Source: Balanoglossus misakiensis
Taxonomy: Eukaryota > Hemichordata
NCBI GenBank assembly: GCA_040954595.2
Contig: CM082579.2
Span: forward strand, 12,214,001-12,278,000
DNA length: 64,000 nt
Reading direction: 5' to 3'
Shown here: positions 12,482-24,249 of the stretch, in pieces
Numbering within the stretch: the first letter of the stretch is position 1
Layout: every line of letters starts with the position of its first letter
Program-made: the position numbers and the translations under genes
Notes under the pieces: generated by a model
What the model was told of the DNA's origin: nothing
What the model saw: only the letters and a program-made list of their open reading frames with translations
Database searches by the model: none

Positions 12482-14251
12482 CTACGGCGCGCCAAGTGTT
12501 TCAAAATTATTTATCATTATTTTATAGAAAATTGATGTCTTTTAACAAAAAAATACGTACAAAAACACAATAAACTGATTGGTGCTTCAAAAAACAACGA
12601 GTGTAAAAAGTAATCCATCGTAGAGTAAACCCCCCCCCCCCGAAAAAAACAAAAAAACAAAAAAAAAAACACTAACACACACAGAAGAAAATCTCACCTG
12701 TTGTCAAAAAAAACCACCAAGCTTACCAAAAAAATACGCCCACAAGGCAGTTGTCACAAAAAAGAGGCGCACATTTTTCACGAAAAACGCACACTTCACC
12801 CCCACAAAAAATACACACAAAGTATTAAAAAGAACACTCTTTGTAAAAAAAAGAGAGACTACAACTTGAAAAAAATGCACACCCCAGAATAAACAACACA
12901 GGCAAACATAGAAAAAACACGAACATGTTAGCCATAAAAAACGGAGATATTTGCTACCGAAAAAAACCGCACACATGTCACCCCAAAACTAACGGGCCAC
13001 TTTAAAAAAAACGCAGATGCACTGAGGTTGCAAAAAATAACCACATTTTAATCCCCCCGAAAAAAAAAACACAGGCAATTTGAAAAAAAAAACAAAAACG
13101 AAGAGCAATTTCCAAAAAAAAAAATAGGAACATTTGTCACCCAAAAAACAGGCAATTTGTAAAAAACGCAGAGCAATTTGAAAAAAATAGGAACATTTGT
13201 CGTCCCCCAAAAAACAGGCAATTTGAAACAAAAACACGATATAAAATTTGGAAAAAAAATATATAGGCACATTTGTCACCCAAAATATTCAGGCAAATCC
13301 AAGTTGTAAAAAAAATGGTATATTTGTCATCCAAAAAATATAACAAGCGTATTTAAAAAAAACGAACATTCAGTTGTAAAAATAAATAATAGTCTTCAAC
13401 AACTTGAAAAAAAAAACGGACGCATTTGAAAGAATAGCGTATGCGCATGCGCCGAAAAAAATCTAGTGAGAAATCCTGGGGAATAAATGCGCATGCGCTC
13501 CAAAAAAAAAAAAGTGAGAGATTTTGCAAGAGGAGTCTGGGTGGTGTGTATTCCTTCACGAAGGAATCCCACAATGGCGACCATATATTCACGTCCACCA
13601 CAGTAACCTTCAGTCGACTCGGATTCTAGTCGACTCGCGTTCTATCCGACACATACACATTGCCTGTGTTTTTTTTCGGGGGGATTAAAATGTGGTTATT
13701 TTTTGCAACCTCAGTGCATCTGCGTTTTTTAAGTGGCCCGTTAGTTTTGGGGTGACATGTGTGCGGGTTTTTTTTCGGTAACAAATATCTCCGTTTTTTA
13801 TGGCTAACATGTTCGTGTTTTTTCTATGTTTGCCTGTGTTGTTTGTTCTGGGGGTGTGCATTTTTTTCAAGCTGTAGTCTCTTTTTTTTTTTACAAAGAG
13901 TGTTCTTTTTAATACTTTGTGTGTATTTTTTGTGGGGGTGAAGTGTGCGTTTTTCGTGAAAAATGTGCGCCTCTTTTTTTGTCACAAATGAGTGATTTTT
14001 TGTGCAACTGCCTTGTGGGCGTATTTTTTTGGTAAACTTGGTGGTTATTTTTTTACAACAGGTGAGATTTTCTTCCGTGTGTGTTAGTTTTTGTTTTTGT
14101 TTTTTTTTACTCCACGATGGATTACTTTTTACACTCGTTGTTTTTTGAAGCACCTATCAATTTATTGTGTTTTTGTATGTATTTTTGTTAAAAGACATCA
14201 ATTTTCTATAAAATAATGATAAATAATTTTGAAACACTTGGCGCGCCGTAG
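12482..14251. mobile_element. 1.77-kb foldback element with about 600-bp inverted arms
   Basis: The left arm (12482 to about 13085) and right arm (about 13660 to 14251) are near-complements over roughly 600 bp. Terminal sequence is CTACGGCGCGCCAAGTG at the left and its complement at the right. A 4-bp TCAG flanks both ends (12478-12481 and 14252-14255). The arms are studded with A-tracts of 5-10 bp on one strand every 10-30 bp. The centre holds degenerate 60-75 bp repeats containing ACATTTGTCACCCAAAAAAC and then a unique segment (about 13430-13650). No transposase frame; the Phe-rich and Lys-rich ORFs here are by-products of the A-tracts. Superfamily not assigned. Confidence 0.8.
13440..13500. 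promoter_or_regulatory. Two NRF1-type palindromes and a YY1-type site inside the foldback element
   Basis: TGCGCATGCGCC near 13441 and TGCGCATGCGCT near 13488 both match the NRF1 consensus (YGCGCAYGCGCR). About 80 bp further, CACAATGGCGACC (near 13570) matches the YY1 core. NRF1 plus YY1 is a common arrangement in CpG-type animal promoters. Function is inferred from motifs only. Confidence 0.4.
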
Positions 14252-14276
14252 TCAGCACTTGCGCACGTCAATAAGT

Positions 14277-15273
14277 ATGGAGTTTGTCGAAAGTAGCGGA
14301 GTAAGAAGAAGTTGGTACACAGTGGTTATGTCTATGTAAAGCAGAAAGCTTTAGCGAACAATCTCTTACGAATGTGAGAAACGTCGACGTAATGGCTGTA
14401 AAGCATAACTGAAGGTCCGTGGAGAAGAGATAGTTGGACACATCAACGAACACACAAATGCAGCCGACACCTGCCGAGCAGAAGCAATCCAAGTCCGTAA
14501 CACAATAAAGATGAAAGCCATAAACACTGAAGAAACCTCCTAACAAATCATCACCCAAGCAGTGCAGAATATATCAGAGGGCTGCTCAACACAACTACCT
14601 CCAATCAGAGACATTCTCCGTGCTTTCAGGCATTACAAGAAAACTGTTGGTGCCCCTCATCCTATTCCTTCAAGGCCTGTTAACATGGAAATTCCAGACG
14701 GGTATAATGTAAGAATAGTGGTCTTTTGTGTGCACAATATTTTACCAAAAAACAAACTACAGCGTTTTGACACTTTCTTGTTTTGCTAGAGAAATTATTA
14801 ATTTTCAAATTATACCAACAGCCTGAGAAAAACACGAATATTTGGTTATTTTAGGAACTTGTAAGTAAATCTGTATCAAATTGGTTGATTTTGTTCCTAG
14901 ACTAACATAATTGTAAAAAATTAACTGGTAATTTAGATCTAAAATTACTCGCTGCTACAATGTACTCTATTTTGCTGCTAAACATTCAATGGCCAAATTA
15001 TTTCCCCCGGCAAAATTCGATTAGTCAATCTAACTTTCTTCTTAGGCCATGTTTTATACTAAAACAATTACAGAGGTAACCATTGTTAAATAACTCTCTC
15101 CCGCATTTCAATTCTTGCAGCGCACAACTTCTGGGGAAGACTTTTTACTGTATGATAGTGGCCCCAGTGATGATCGCATGCTGATATTTTCTACAGCGCA
15201 GAATATGCGACTTCTACAAAATTCCAGTGATTGGTTTTTAGATGGGACTTTTAAGATTGTTGGCATGACTTAA
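14277..15273 (+). pseudogene. Decayed FLYWCH / MULE-transposase-type gene
   Basis: Two exon remnants, 14277-14708 and 15121-15273, keep a phase-0 intron (donor TATAAT|GTAAGA, acceptor TTCTTGCAG). The first reads a FLYWCH-like finger across two frames: GYVYVKQKALANNLL, then CEKRRRNGCKA, then INEHTNAADTCRAEAI. A helical region follows (ITQAVQNISEGCSTQLP and IRDILRAFRHYKK). The second exon reads LLYDSGPSDDRMLIFST and SSDWFLDGTFKIV, the usual entry into a MULE-type transposase domain with the Asp of DGTF. It ends at TAA directly after, so the catalytic domain is missing. There are at least three in-frame stops and a one-base frame change near 14310. The foldback element ends only 25 bp before the ATG. 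Clearly non-functional. Confidence 0.75.
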
Positions 15274-15649
15274 AGACAAGAAACTTAAACATTTTTTGTT
15301 ATACAAATTTAGACAAAACTAGGACTACTAGTGCTTAATATATATGAATTACATAATACAAAGTGTACACTTGGACTTAGAGAAGTCTTGTCAGTCACTC
15401 TCACAGCATACACACGGGCTGTGCGAGCAGTTGGCAAAATATGTAGAAATTTTCAATCATAGTTAACTTAGAGGATGGTTATTTTTGAAACATGTTCGAA
15501 ATGTGTCTATCCGTCATAACATCAACCGTGAACACAAGCAATGCTACACAGCTTACAGGCTACGTCATCACACAGCCTCCGTGCTGGATTTTTCAGGGTT
15601 AAAATCGTGGCTTTTCATTACGTTCTTCAGATGTTCGAGTACACTATAG

Positions 15650-15810
15650 AAATAATGGACGACGCCCTGACCATTAACGTTTGTTTATGGGCAAAGGCGA
15701 GGGGAAAGCCCAAAATTCATGGGTGAAGCTTGCGAGCCCATGAATTTTGGCTTTCCTCGAGCCCGCGCCCATAAACACACGCTAATGGCCAGGGCGGAGT
15801 CGGTTATTTC
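15650..15810. mobile_element. Hairpin MITE of about 160 bp
   Basis: Arms of about 70 bp around a short loop at 15721-15733: CCCAAAATTCATGGG at the left mirrors CCCATGAATTTTGG at the right, extending outward to ATGGACGACGCCCTGACCAT and its complement. Confidence 0.7.
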
Positions 15811-16594
15811 CATTATATTACCAACGAACTCAGAAAACCGTCAAAATTTACGAAAATGTCCCACGCAAACAACTATAGGGCCCCGGAACTTGTGTTTCGC
15901 AAAATGTTGTATTCACTGAACTGTATGCTAATATTACTATTCAGATTTACGGGCATGTAAACAAACCATTACTGAGTATTTGTGGTCAGTCACGTCGTTC
16001 ATCTCGACCAATTAAAATGCGGCGTACAGGTCATGGTAATATAATAAAAAATCAAACTTAATTTGGATTGATTGATATCAAACAGTCCTATGTATAAAAA
16101 CAAACAGTCCTATGTATAAAAAATAAAAAAATGCAAAAAGACGCAGTGTTTTACATGACGATGGTTAGAAGATCGTTTCTGATGATAGTTTAACGAATGG
16201 AAACGTAATTGTGAAAAATGTTTCGATAGAAGGATGGAAGTAGTAGTTTTGATTACACCACAGAGATTTATTCAGGGAAAGTGGAGAAATATTTATATGA
16301 TAGAAACTGAATAAGTTTGTTGTTTGTCAACTCTTTTGTCTTTCTCTTACGGATACGCGCATACTTCTAGTGCACATACAGTATAAACAATAGCACAGTT
16401 CTTATATACATGATAAGATGCGCCCCTTTGGGTAGGAAGAGTTCACCAAAAGAGGGCGAATGGTGCGAGCAGAGCAGCCTGCTGAGTGTATCGGTAAAAG
16501 AAAGCTTAGAATCGTACCGGTAAGAGAAAGACTGACCAACAACTCTTTCAGTTTCTTTCATACCTACGAGAAAAATTATGAAAAGTAAACTCAC

Positions 16595-16675
16595 CCTGTG
16601 ATTTTGGCTGTTTCGGTGGCGTGAAAAAATGCCTAACATATCACAGGGAATTATGTCAGTGGCGGCGCTGTTCAT
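16595..16675 (-). CDS. Candidate first coding exon (27 codons), minus strand
   Basis: ATG at 16675 has A at -3 and opens 27 codons ending exactly at a strong donor (CACAGG|GTGAGT), phase 0. The protein begins MNSAATDIIPCDML. The surroundings are locally GC-richer. No partner exon was identified downstream on this strand with a matching phase-0 acceptor, so this may be a chance frame. Confidence 0.2.
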
Positions 16676-17728
16676 TTGAAGGAAATTCTCATTAGCATAT
16701 GCAAATAGGGTAGCCGTGTTTCAGAGTGTTAGGCCGTGTTTCAAATCGTATGACGCAGAGACGTTGATCTGCCGAATGTAATACAGGATTTTACGATGCA
16801 TTTTCATTGATTGCCCGAATATCATTCATATCACACATATGCATACAATAAACAACAAACCGGGTCTAAATAATTTTTTTTTATTTTTACATAACAGGTA
16901 TACGTTCACCTACATGTATGCACATTTAGCTACAGTAACCATGATGGCAAAGTGAGATCTATCCAATCACAAATTTTCAGTGGTTGGCACACGCAAAAAG
17001 AGCGCCACTATCACATTTTAGCCATTTGTAGACATATGTAAATTGGAGGAGAACGTGTAGATTTAAACTAAAGTGAAAACTGTTTTGCAAAGTTAGCTAT
17101 CACTGCACTAAAAGTACAGCTAATTTGTGATCAGACGTTTCATTCAGTTCTGTGGGTGCGTTTCCGTTAATGAGGTGGCGCGTATCATCAACCAGCTAAA
17201 TCAACCCTAAAACAATGTAAAATTGGCATTTAACATATAACGCAGATATCGAAGTGTATAATATAATAAGGGTATGCATCGTAAATACGGTCCGGTATGA
17301 ACTCGGGCTCAGTGAGTGACTTATTGGTCTAATAATATTGAATAACACCTTATTATGCACAATACAAACTAGTGTGACAAGTACTAAAACCGTTAGTTGT
17401 ACTTAAACTCGTTCATATACACAGTTGATTAAAAATATACATTTACATAAAAAAATTGCAATAGTGTCTACAGCAACAAAATGTTAGAATTTTCACATGA
17501 ATAAGGGTCATAAACAAACGCACAAACACACTATTTAATAATTCATATCAAATATATAAGCCATCATTTTTTCTCTTAAACACAATGTTTACCATATAAA
17601 AACAACATACGATTAACCAACGATGTACAATATAATATAACACTAGACTGCAAACAATCAGTTGTGCCAAATTCTACCCACAGCCCTCCCTCAAAAGACT
17701 AGTAATGATCACCGTTTTAACATAATCA

Positions 17729-19725
17729 ATGGACAAAGTCTCTCTCTCGCTGCACTTTTTTCCATTATTTATGTTCGACACAAGACACCTTTTATGTTAT
17801 TTGACATGTGGATATACATGTGTAGTGAATCAACCTTTGACCACACACAACTTCCATCCCACTTGCAGATACGAGACAATCTGATTAAAATCAGATGTAG
17901 GGAACGGCGACTTGGTTATTTTATGATGTCGCCTCACACTACATCTGACCAACTCTCAATGGAGATCCCGCTGAACTCTACGAGAATTACTGGGAATCTA
18001 ATCCAATCAGAAGGCGCCTTATAGCAAATGATAGACAACCCACAATCGCATGACCTGGCCCCTTGCGGTTGTTACCATGGAGCTACCACAGACATATATC
18101 CCGGGCGCGAGAGTGGAATCAGCGTGGGGAATGGTTTCGAGCCAGTTCAGCGTGACGACTGAACCTCTATATTCCACCGGTCAACGAAATGTATAAGACG
18201 TGGCAACAAGTCGCAGTAAAATAGAGAATCGATTACATTTGTGTAAGGCCGTCCCAGGGAGAGATTCTGTCGCCACGATCGTTTGTATACACCAGAGTGT
18301 ACCGACCTACTGCACTGAGTTGACTAGCTCTGCGTGCAGGTCTGCGTGTTCCCGGCGTTACACGGATGTTAGAAGAAGTTAATCGCATCATATTTGGGGT
18401 CGGTTGAAGTAGACAGGGAAAGGTTTTTGCTTCGATAAAATCGAATTTCGACAGAAAAAGCTGCGGTCGGGCGTCCGGGTCCGGACCGCAGACGCACCAG
18501 TTTTGTCTATGGGGCCTTATGCAGGGCTGTGGTGCGTCGGGAACACACAGACCTGAACGCGGAGCAATGATGACTTGACATTCCTTAGCCGAAGTTAGCG
18601 TTCTTTTTAAAAATCTGTCACATAAATTGTTTTGGGATACATGGCAGTGAAATTTGGTTTATTTTTTATAAACTTTTACATGAAGTACGTCATTTTCCCG
18701 ACTGGCAGCATGACTACGAGGGCGAACATGACGACTTGTTAGGAGAGTTTATAAATGATCAACGACAGTTCATCATTTGTATATGGCTACAGCTCGACGT
18801 TTCACTGCTCTGCGAAAACCCCTCGTATACGATGACGCCAAACAAAGAAAGATATCATGGGATTACATGTAATTGTTCACAAGAGAAAGCCAATCTTTCG
18901 TATTCTGTGCGATACTCGAAGTGAACAACAACATTTCTCCCATCTCCCAGTGCAATTCTTTAGTCAGCATAACACGCAATCTGATTGGCCGGATCGGAAC
19001 GCGAGAGTTCAGCGGGATCTCCATTGAGAGTTGGTCAGATGTAGTGTGAGGCGACAGCATAAAAAAACCAAGTCGCCGTTCCCTACATCTGATTTTAATC
19101 AGATTGGATACGAGAGTAAAACATCTCTTATATATACGAGAGTAAAAAAATCACCAAAATAAATAAACGGTCTCTACAGTCTATTCGAGCATGAGCTTCA
19201 ATTGTCACCAATGTGTACATGCGCAAGTGTGTGTTACCGTCTGGAACTGGTAAACGTAAACGTACGTGGTCGCCCACAACTCACTGCATCGTGGTAGCTG
19301 AGTGTGCGCTCGCGCGTATATTCACTGAGTATGTGTAGCGGTATCCCAAGAACTGAAGATAGGACGTGAATTGTGTAGCCCTATATTCAGATTCTGCGAT
19401 TTGTTCTAAAGCACGTATATGTGAAATCAAAGCGAGGCTAGGAACGTCAGCTCCATGGAATTCTAAAATAATCGACTATTACTGATTTTCAAGTCGGACT
19501 TCACTCGGTGATTTTACATTGTTTGCCACTGAGCGGGGTTCAAAATGGCGGCTTGTACAAATCGCGCATACGGCCAGATGTATTAAATTCACTAATCTTA
19601 GTGTAATTGGCAAAACATAGTTCATGGTAATCTTCAAGCCATGGATGGTCATCATATGAGTCACTTATATTGATTCGGAGTAGGTATTTAATGGATTTTT
19701 GACATAAAAGAGAGACTTTGTCCAT
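17729..19725. mobile_element. Non-autonomous TTAA-type element interrupted by a nested transposon
   Basis: Terminal inverted repeats ATGGACAAAGTCTCTCTC (left) and the complement at 19708-19725. The right end abuts TTAA (19726-19729); the left flank is ATCA, so any duplication has decayed. The left part (GTGAATCAACCTTTGACCAC, CACACACAACTTCCATCC) matches the intact 343-bp TTAA element at 32332-32674. No coding capacity seen. Confidence 0.6.
17877..19106. mobile_element. 1230-bp nested element with perfect 9-bp target duplication (MULE-like)
   Basis: GATACGAGA occurs at 17868-17876 and again at 19107-19115. Between them the ends are inverted repeats beginning CAATCTGATTAAAATCAGAT and continuing with GTAGGGAACGGCGACTTGG at both ends, apart from a few changes. 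The terminal repeat extends past 100 bp (CCAACTCTCAATGGAGATCC is also mirrored). A 9-bp duplication with long inverted termini is typical of Mutator-like elements; Merlin (8-9 bp) is an alternative. No transposase frame inside. Confidence 0.75.
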
Positions 19726-20279
19726 TTAAAACAAACAGAGCCGCCAGTTGTCCCTCAGACCGTTGTACCACATTATACATGGGCACAGTCTCATAGATAA
19801 TGCCCTCTCGACCACAATTTTATGCCGTGTTCTAAATATGAATTTGTTCAAAACTCTTGAACTTACCGGGTATACAATGTTTTCTACAGGTTTTACTTAT
19901 TGTGAACCAACTTCGATAAAAGACACATGTAGCTGTTTTCGCCCTTTTCCAAATTGCTCATACGTAACTATTTCAGTAATTGGCTTGAATAAAGGTATTC
20001 GAGTCTATCGAAAAATTGCCTGTCAGCCAACAATTCTCTCTTAGATTCACAGTTAAAAAATCTACTTGGTTATACATGCATGATTTACATTGATGAAAAG
20101 TGGTACAGCGTTTACAGTGATCAAACTGGAAGTGAAACATTTGCCAGTCTCTTAATTACATGCGATTTTTGAAACTGTTGCTATGAATAGTATGGACCTT
20201 GCTGTGCTCACGCGTGAGAGGATATCCGGGCGCTTGAAGAGAGGCTATTTGTGATATATTATCAAACTTATGGTATATT

Positions 20280-20285
20280 TTTATT
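20280..20285 (-). terminator. Polyadenylation signal AATAAA (minus strand)
   Basis: TTTATT on the plus strand reads AATAAA on the minus strand about 140 bp after the stop of the exon at 20829-20427, supporting that exon as terminal. Confidence 0.4.
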
Positions 20286-20426
20286 CTTTGTTAGAGTTGC
20301 ACTCTTAAAATTAACATAGTAAGATGTGTTCTACAGGACATCAGCGCCATATTTAAATATCCTAGCATCAAATACAAGCTAACCATTTACTGGAACCGTT
20401 TTGGACTTTTGTTTTAATTGATATTA

Positions 20427-20829
20427 TTAGAATATTGATGTAAAAGACTTCCACAACCTTCTTGGAATACGTGTGAGCTTCGTCAAATTTGAATCACTTT
20501 CAGAAATTGGATAAAGAACTACCAACCATGTACCGTTTTTTAAAATGTAAGCTAACAACGATGGGTCTTGTTTACATTTTTTCATGTCCTCTCGGTTCCA
20601 GATATAATCAGGAATATCATTATCGGGCGTTTGAGGGATTCCTTCCTCACTTAATTGCTTGGACAACGCTTGGTTGATCTCACTTTCATGTGTAAATCCT
20701 ACAACTCTGACCACTTGCATTGCGTTCTCCTTCTGTAATTTGTTGATACGTGATCTGATAATGTCGAGCCGTTCTTTTGGGAGCATTGCCTGGCCATTGT
20801 TCACTGTGACGGGAAGGTCTTTACTATCT
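20427..20829 (-). CDS. Terminal exon of the repeated-domain gene
   Basis: Acceptor TTTGTTCGCAG at 20830 leads into 134 codons in phase 2, ending at a stop at 20427. A basic helical linker (RLDIIRSRINKLQKENAMQ) precedes the domain VVRVVGFTHESEINQAL ... PDYIWNREDMKKCKQDPSLL ... AYILKNGTWLVVLYP. I read this as a strand, a variable helical stretch, then a helix with the KKCKxD signature and a hydrophobic strand. The same order is found in the exons at 24924-24559 and 7243-6958. Phase matches the 81-nt cassettes upstream. Whether the last 20 residues (after LYP) are used, or an internal donor links to 9647, cannot be told from sequence alone. Confidence 0.6.
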
Positions 20830-22054
20830 CTGCGAACAAAGCATCACACGGAATATTAGTCTAGTTTAATATGGTCGCTGATATCATAGTTCAAGCACAG
20901 ACATTGTTAAACAAAATTTTCATATCGATTGTGCATTCAGATGTGTGATAATGTGAAATAGACAAAATCAGATAGCGAGCCACTAAATATCTGTTAAAGA
21001 ATGTCAATGGAAATTTTTTTTAAATGGTCGCCAATACTAATAATCTCATCCACAAGATAACAACTGAAAAACACTAATGTTAATTCAGATTAAAATATTT
21101 GAAACAATAAACAGTGGAAAGCGTGATTTGCAAAGTATTTATGGTTACTAAACTAGATACGGGGTAAATACAGGATCAAAAGCACAATCTAGCGTGTAAA
21201 TTCTATGATTTTTGATCCTCTCCTACCGGTCTTAAAGGGTAAGTTCTGACAAGCCTAAAACCACATTGCATTGGTTCTTACTTAAGTCTTCCTCACTTCT
21301 GATTATGTTTGAGGCAAAAATTGTGATGTGCAATGCATGTGTCTGTGAAATAGGCGCATAAAAATTGTATACCAGGGCAAAATGAAAAAACCCCTGTGCA
21401 ACCATTTGGCAACTGCATGCTGGGAAAAGTATGCGGATGATGACCTTAAAAAGTTTCGGGGTTCCGTGCAGTGCTAGGGGTCCCATAACTAGGGGGCCTT
21501 TTAGAAACTTTTCACTATGGCCTACTGTGAACTATATATGAAACGAAGACATCTGAAACAGACGGCTATGTACGCCATAAATATTAATGTTGCATTAACG
21601 ATAGTGAACGAGACACAAACTTTATACTGACAAGGTCTTCTACATAAAATGACGGCTCTGCAAATAATGGTTCGATTTCAAGGACGACAACATCGACTGT
21701 AGGTATTCGTTTTTAGAGAAGGAAGACATGTTAATTCTGTTGTATTCCTGTTTACGACCACGATCACTCACCAACTGCATCTAAAACCTACCTTACAATA
21801 AAATGTGGCTGTCGAACGTTAGTCCCAACTATAACGTCGATACACAAGACGATAAAGATGTTTACTATGTGGCCTACTGGCCTCGTTTATCGCGCTGTCT
21901 TTGAAGGGCGTCCTCTTTTTGAAAAAGGCGTACCGTGTACTCAACGTTGGAGTCCGTCGAGTACCCGAGTGACGTCAACAGGATGGCTACGCCCATGAGA
22001 TGTTGATCCCAAAAGTTGCAGCTTGGAATTTCGCGTCTCGTTACGGACGTTGGC

Positions 22055-22166
22055 ATGTTTGAACCACGCGGAGTTTCGTCATGTGTTTCAGAGAAGACAC
22101 AATTCGTGTGTGAACATTTCGCGTGTAATTTCCGACGCGTGTTCAAGAGTTCAGAGCACCTCAACG
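22055..22166 (+). CDS. Candidate first coding exon of a C2H2-type zinc-finger gene
   Basis: ATG at 22055 opens 37 codons to a good donor (CTCAACG|GTAAGG), phase 1. The residues FVCEHFACNFRRVFKSSEHLN resemble a C2H2 finger with both Cys, the Phe and a Ser-x-x-Leu helix start; the last His would fall in the next exon, which I could not find. The locus is CpG-rich compared with its flanks and has TGACGTCA-like sites nearby. It overlaps the intron of the minus-strand gene. Could be an isolated fragment. Confidence 0.25.
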
Positions 22167-22787
22167 GTAAGGTTTTAATTATGACCATACAGAAAGTTCT
22201 ATTTGTGAACACTTACTTTTAGCTGATTACAGTTTTGATAGCTTGAAGCTGATATTTTCATATGTTTCGCAGTGTGTATTTGATATTGATGTTGCAGTGT
22301 ATCTGTATTTTTTATATCTTTGGCCGCCGTAGTTTCGAAGAATGACGTCATACTTCTTGCGTGATTCTCGCAATTTTCATTAATTTTGACATCGTTATCT
22401 TTACTTCCAGTTTACGAAGCTCTAAAAAGTTTAGGGTCGGCGGGCTAAAATTAGTTTAGGTAGGGTATTTGGAACAGCACATATTTTTTATTTGGCCTGA
22501 AGCCAACGACAAACAAGAACCATGTGCCCCAGCTCGAGAAATTTATTTGGTTGAGTTTCCGTACGGTCTGTAAAACTCCCGCGACGAGAAGCCGATGGTT
22601 ACATGACCATTATGTTTTAATCGCTTTATAAGCTTTGAGTTACCAGTAGACTAACTGGACTTTGCAAAGATAAGAAAGGCATTCTGGGATAGGGTTTCAA
22701 CGAAAAGCAACACCCTCACGCGCAATCGCAGCGCTATGACAACCGTCCATCACAGTTTTTTACAAATTGAACTAAATTATACCATAC

Positions 22788-22868
22788 CGGTTTTCTGCCC
22801 CTTTTTTCGGTTCTTCATCACTTAGTAATGACCAGGTTTGGTCTGTCGCAACTACATCTGTTGGAGAA
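22788..22868 (-). CDS. 81-nt cassette exon, copy 1
   Basis: Acceptor TTTTTTCAG, donor AACCG|GTATGG, phase 2 to 2. Encodes SPTDVVATDQTWSLLSDEEP plus a short KKGAEN tail: a Ser/Thr/acidic linker. The whole repeat unit (exon plus flanking intron, about 240 bp) is tandemly repeated to 23470. Confidence 0.6.
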
Positions 22869-23031
22869 CTGAAAAAAGTATAGGAAACATTTATAAAACG
22901 TTAACAATTATCTTATGATAGGGAGGGGTAACACTTAACAAAAGTCTTGTTTTGCCCTGTTCCATGTTTCAGATTCTTTCACTAATCAAGTGCAACAAGC
23001 GATCTACAAATTGAACTAAATTATACCATAC

Positions 23032-23112
23032 CGGTTTTCTGCCCCTTTTTTCGGTTCTTCATCACTTAGTAATGTAGAGGTTTGGTCTGTCGCAACTACA
23101 TCTGTTGGAGAA
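23032..23112 (-). CDS. 81-nt cassette exon, copy 2
   Basis: Nearly identical to the copy at 22868-22788; differs mainly at QTSTLL in place of QTWSLL. Same splice sites and phase, so inclusion of any number of copies keeps frame. Confidence 0.6.
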
Positions 23113-23281
23113 CTGAAAAAATATAGGAAACATTTCTAAAACGTTAACAATTATCTTATGATAGGGAGGGGTAACACTTAACAAAAGTATGTTTTGACAT
23201 GTTCCATGTTTGACATTTTCACACAAAAACACTAATCAAGTAAAACAAGCGATCTACAAATTGTACTAAATTATACCATAC

Positions 23282-23362
23282 CAGCGTCCAGTACTGTTTT
23301 TCGGTGATTCACCACTAGGCAATGCATAAATATGATCTGTTGCTGCCATATCTGTTGCAGAA
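23282..23362 (-). CDS. 81-nt cassette exon, copy 3 (divergent)
   Basis: Same length, phase and splice signals (donor CGCTG|GTATGG). The protein has diverged: SATDMAATDHIYALPSGESP then KNSTGR. This is the oldest of the three copies by divergence. Confidence 0.55.
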
Positions 23363-23880
23363 CTGAAAAATATCGAAAAAAATAAAACGTTACACATTAT
23401 CTTATGATAAAGAATGGTTAACACTTAAAGTCTGTTTTGTCACGTTCCATGTTTGATATTCTCACACAAAAACAATAATTATTGTAAATGTCAAACAAGG
23501 AACCTAGCGGCCAATATAGCTCCGCTGTGATACTTTGCATTATGAGCAAGATAACGGCTTTAGACTTTTCAAGACAAGTTTATTTTCAAACTATTACAGT
23601 AAATGAGTGTATACCGGACAGGGACAGGTATTACTATCAGAGATGTCTTAGCCAAACCTTGTACGCAAATGTTCTGAACCGTGTTTCAACTTACATGCTA
23701 AGTTAGAAAGGAAAATCAAACAGATTAGAAAATAAGAAATTTGATGTGTAGCCATATACAAAAAGAGCAAGAGTGTAACCAGGATCACGGAATTTTAAGA
23801 CGTTAATAAATACCCTTTATTAAACCATTATTTGATACCATCACTACTGACGTTTGCAAAATAGACTGCCGCCGTTTTTG

Positions 23881-24249
23881 CTAACTCGGGCCCAGAGTAA
23901 TTCCTGCTATGTCACCGTATCGTGACAACCAAACAGGCAACGATCTTCCGTGTACTGTTTTTAGCATCTCGCATGTGATGAGGTATATTATATTTTTGGA
24001 CGTACATGTGTTGTGTAGTGCCATGCTTATTGTTATAAGTGTGGCTTTGAAAGTGTTTGGTGTGGAGTATTTGCAAATGTTGTATCCCCTAGTCGAATTA
24101 CATTTTGCAGAAGCCTGTTGGAGTAGATGTATATCGCTAAGGACTAGGACTTTTGTTGCGACGATAAACGATGATGGGAATCCCCGAGATGGCAATTTTG
24201 CAGCGAGTTTATTATATATATTGTAGAATGTGAAAATGACATTTGACAA
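23881..24249 (-). pseudogene. Possible decayed GIY-YIG endonuclease fragment (Penelope-like element)
   Basis: The minus strand contains HNTCTSKNIIYLITCEM followed by LKTVHGRSL. This resembles the start of the GIY-YIG domain at the C-terminus of Penelope-like retroelements (Cys, N-I-I-Y-L-I-x-C, then Y-V-G-x-T). The second Cys and the YVG core are altered and no RT is nearby. The match is short, so chance cannot be excluded. Confidence 0.3.

Noticed and set aside
12701-14153. Lys-rich and Phe-rich ORFs of 60-109 codons
   Set aside because: By-products of A/T tracts in the arms of the foldback element; no start context or splice structure.
19540-19725. 61-codon minus-strand ORF starting in a transposon terminus
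   Set aside because: Its ATG is the inverted repeat of the element; no domain.
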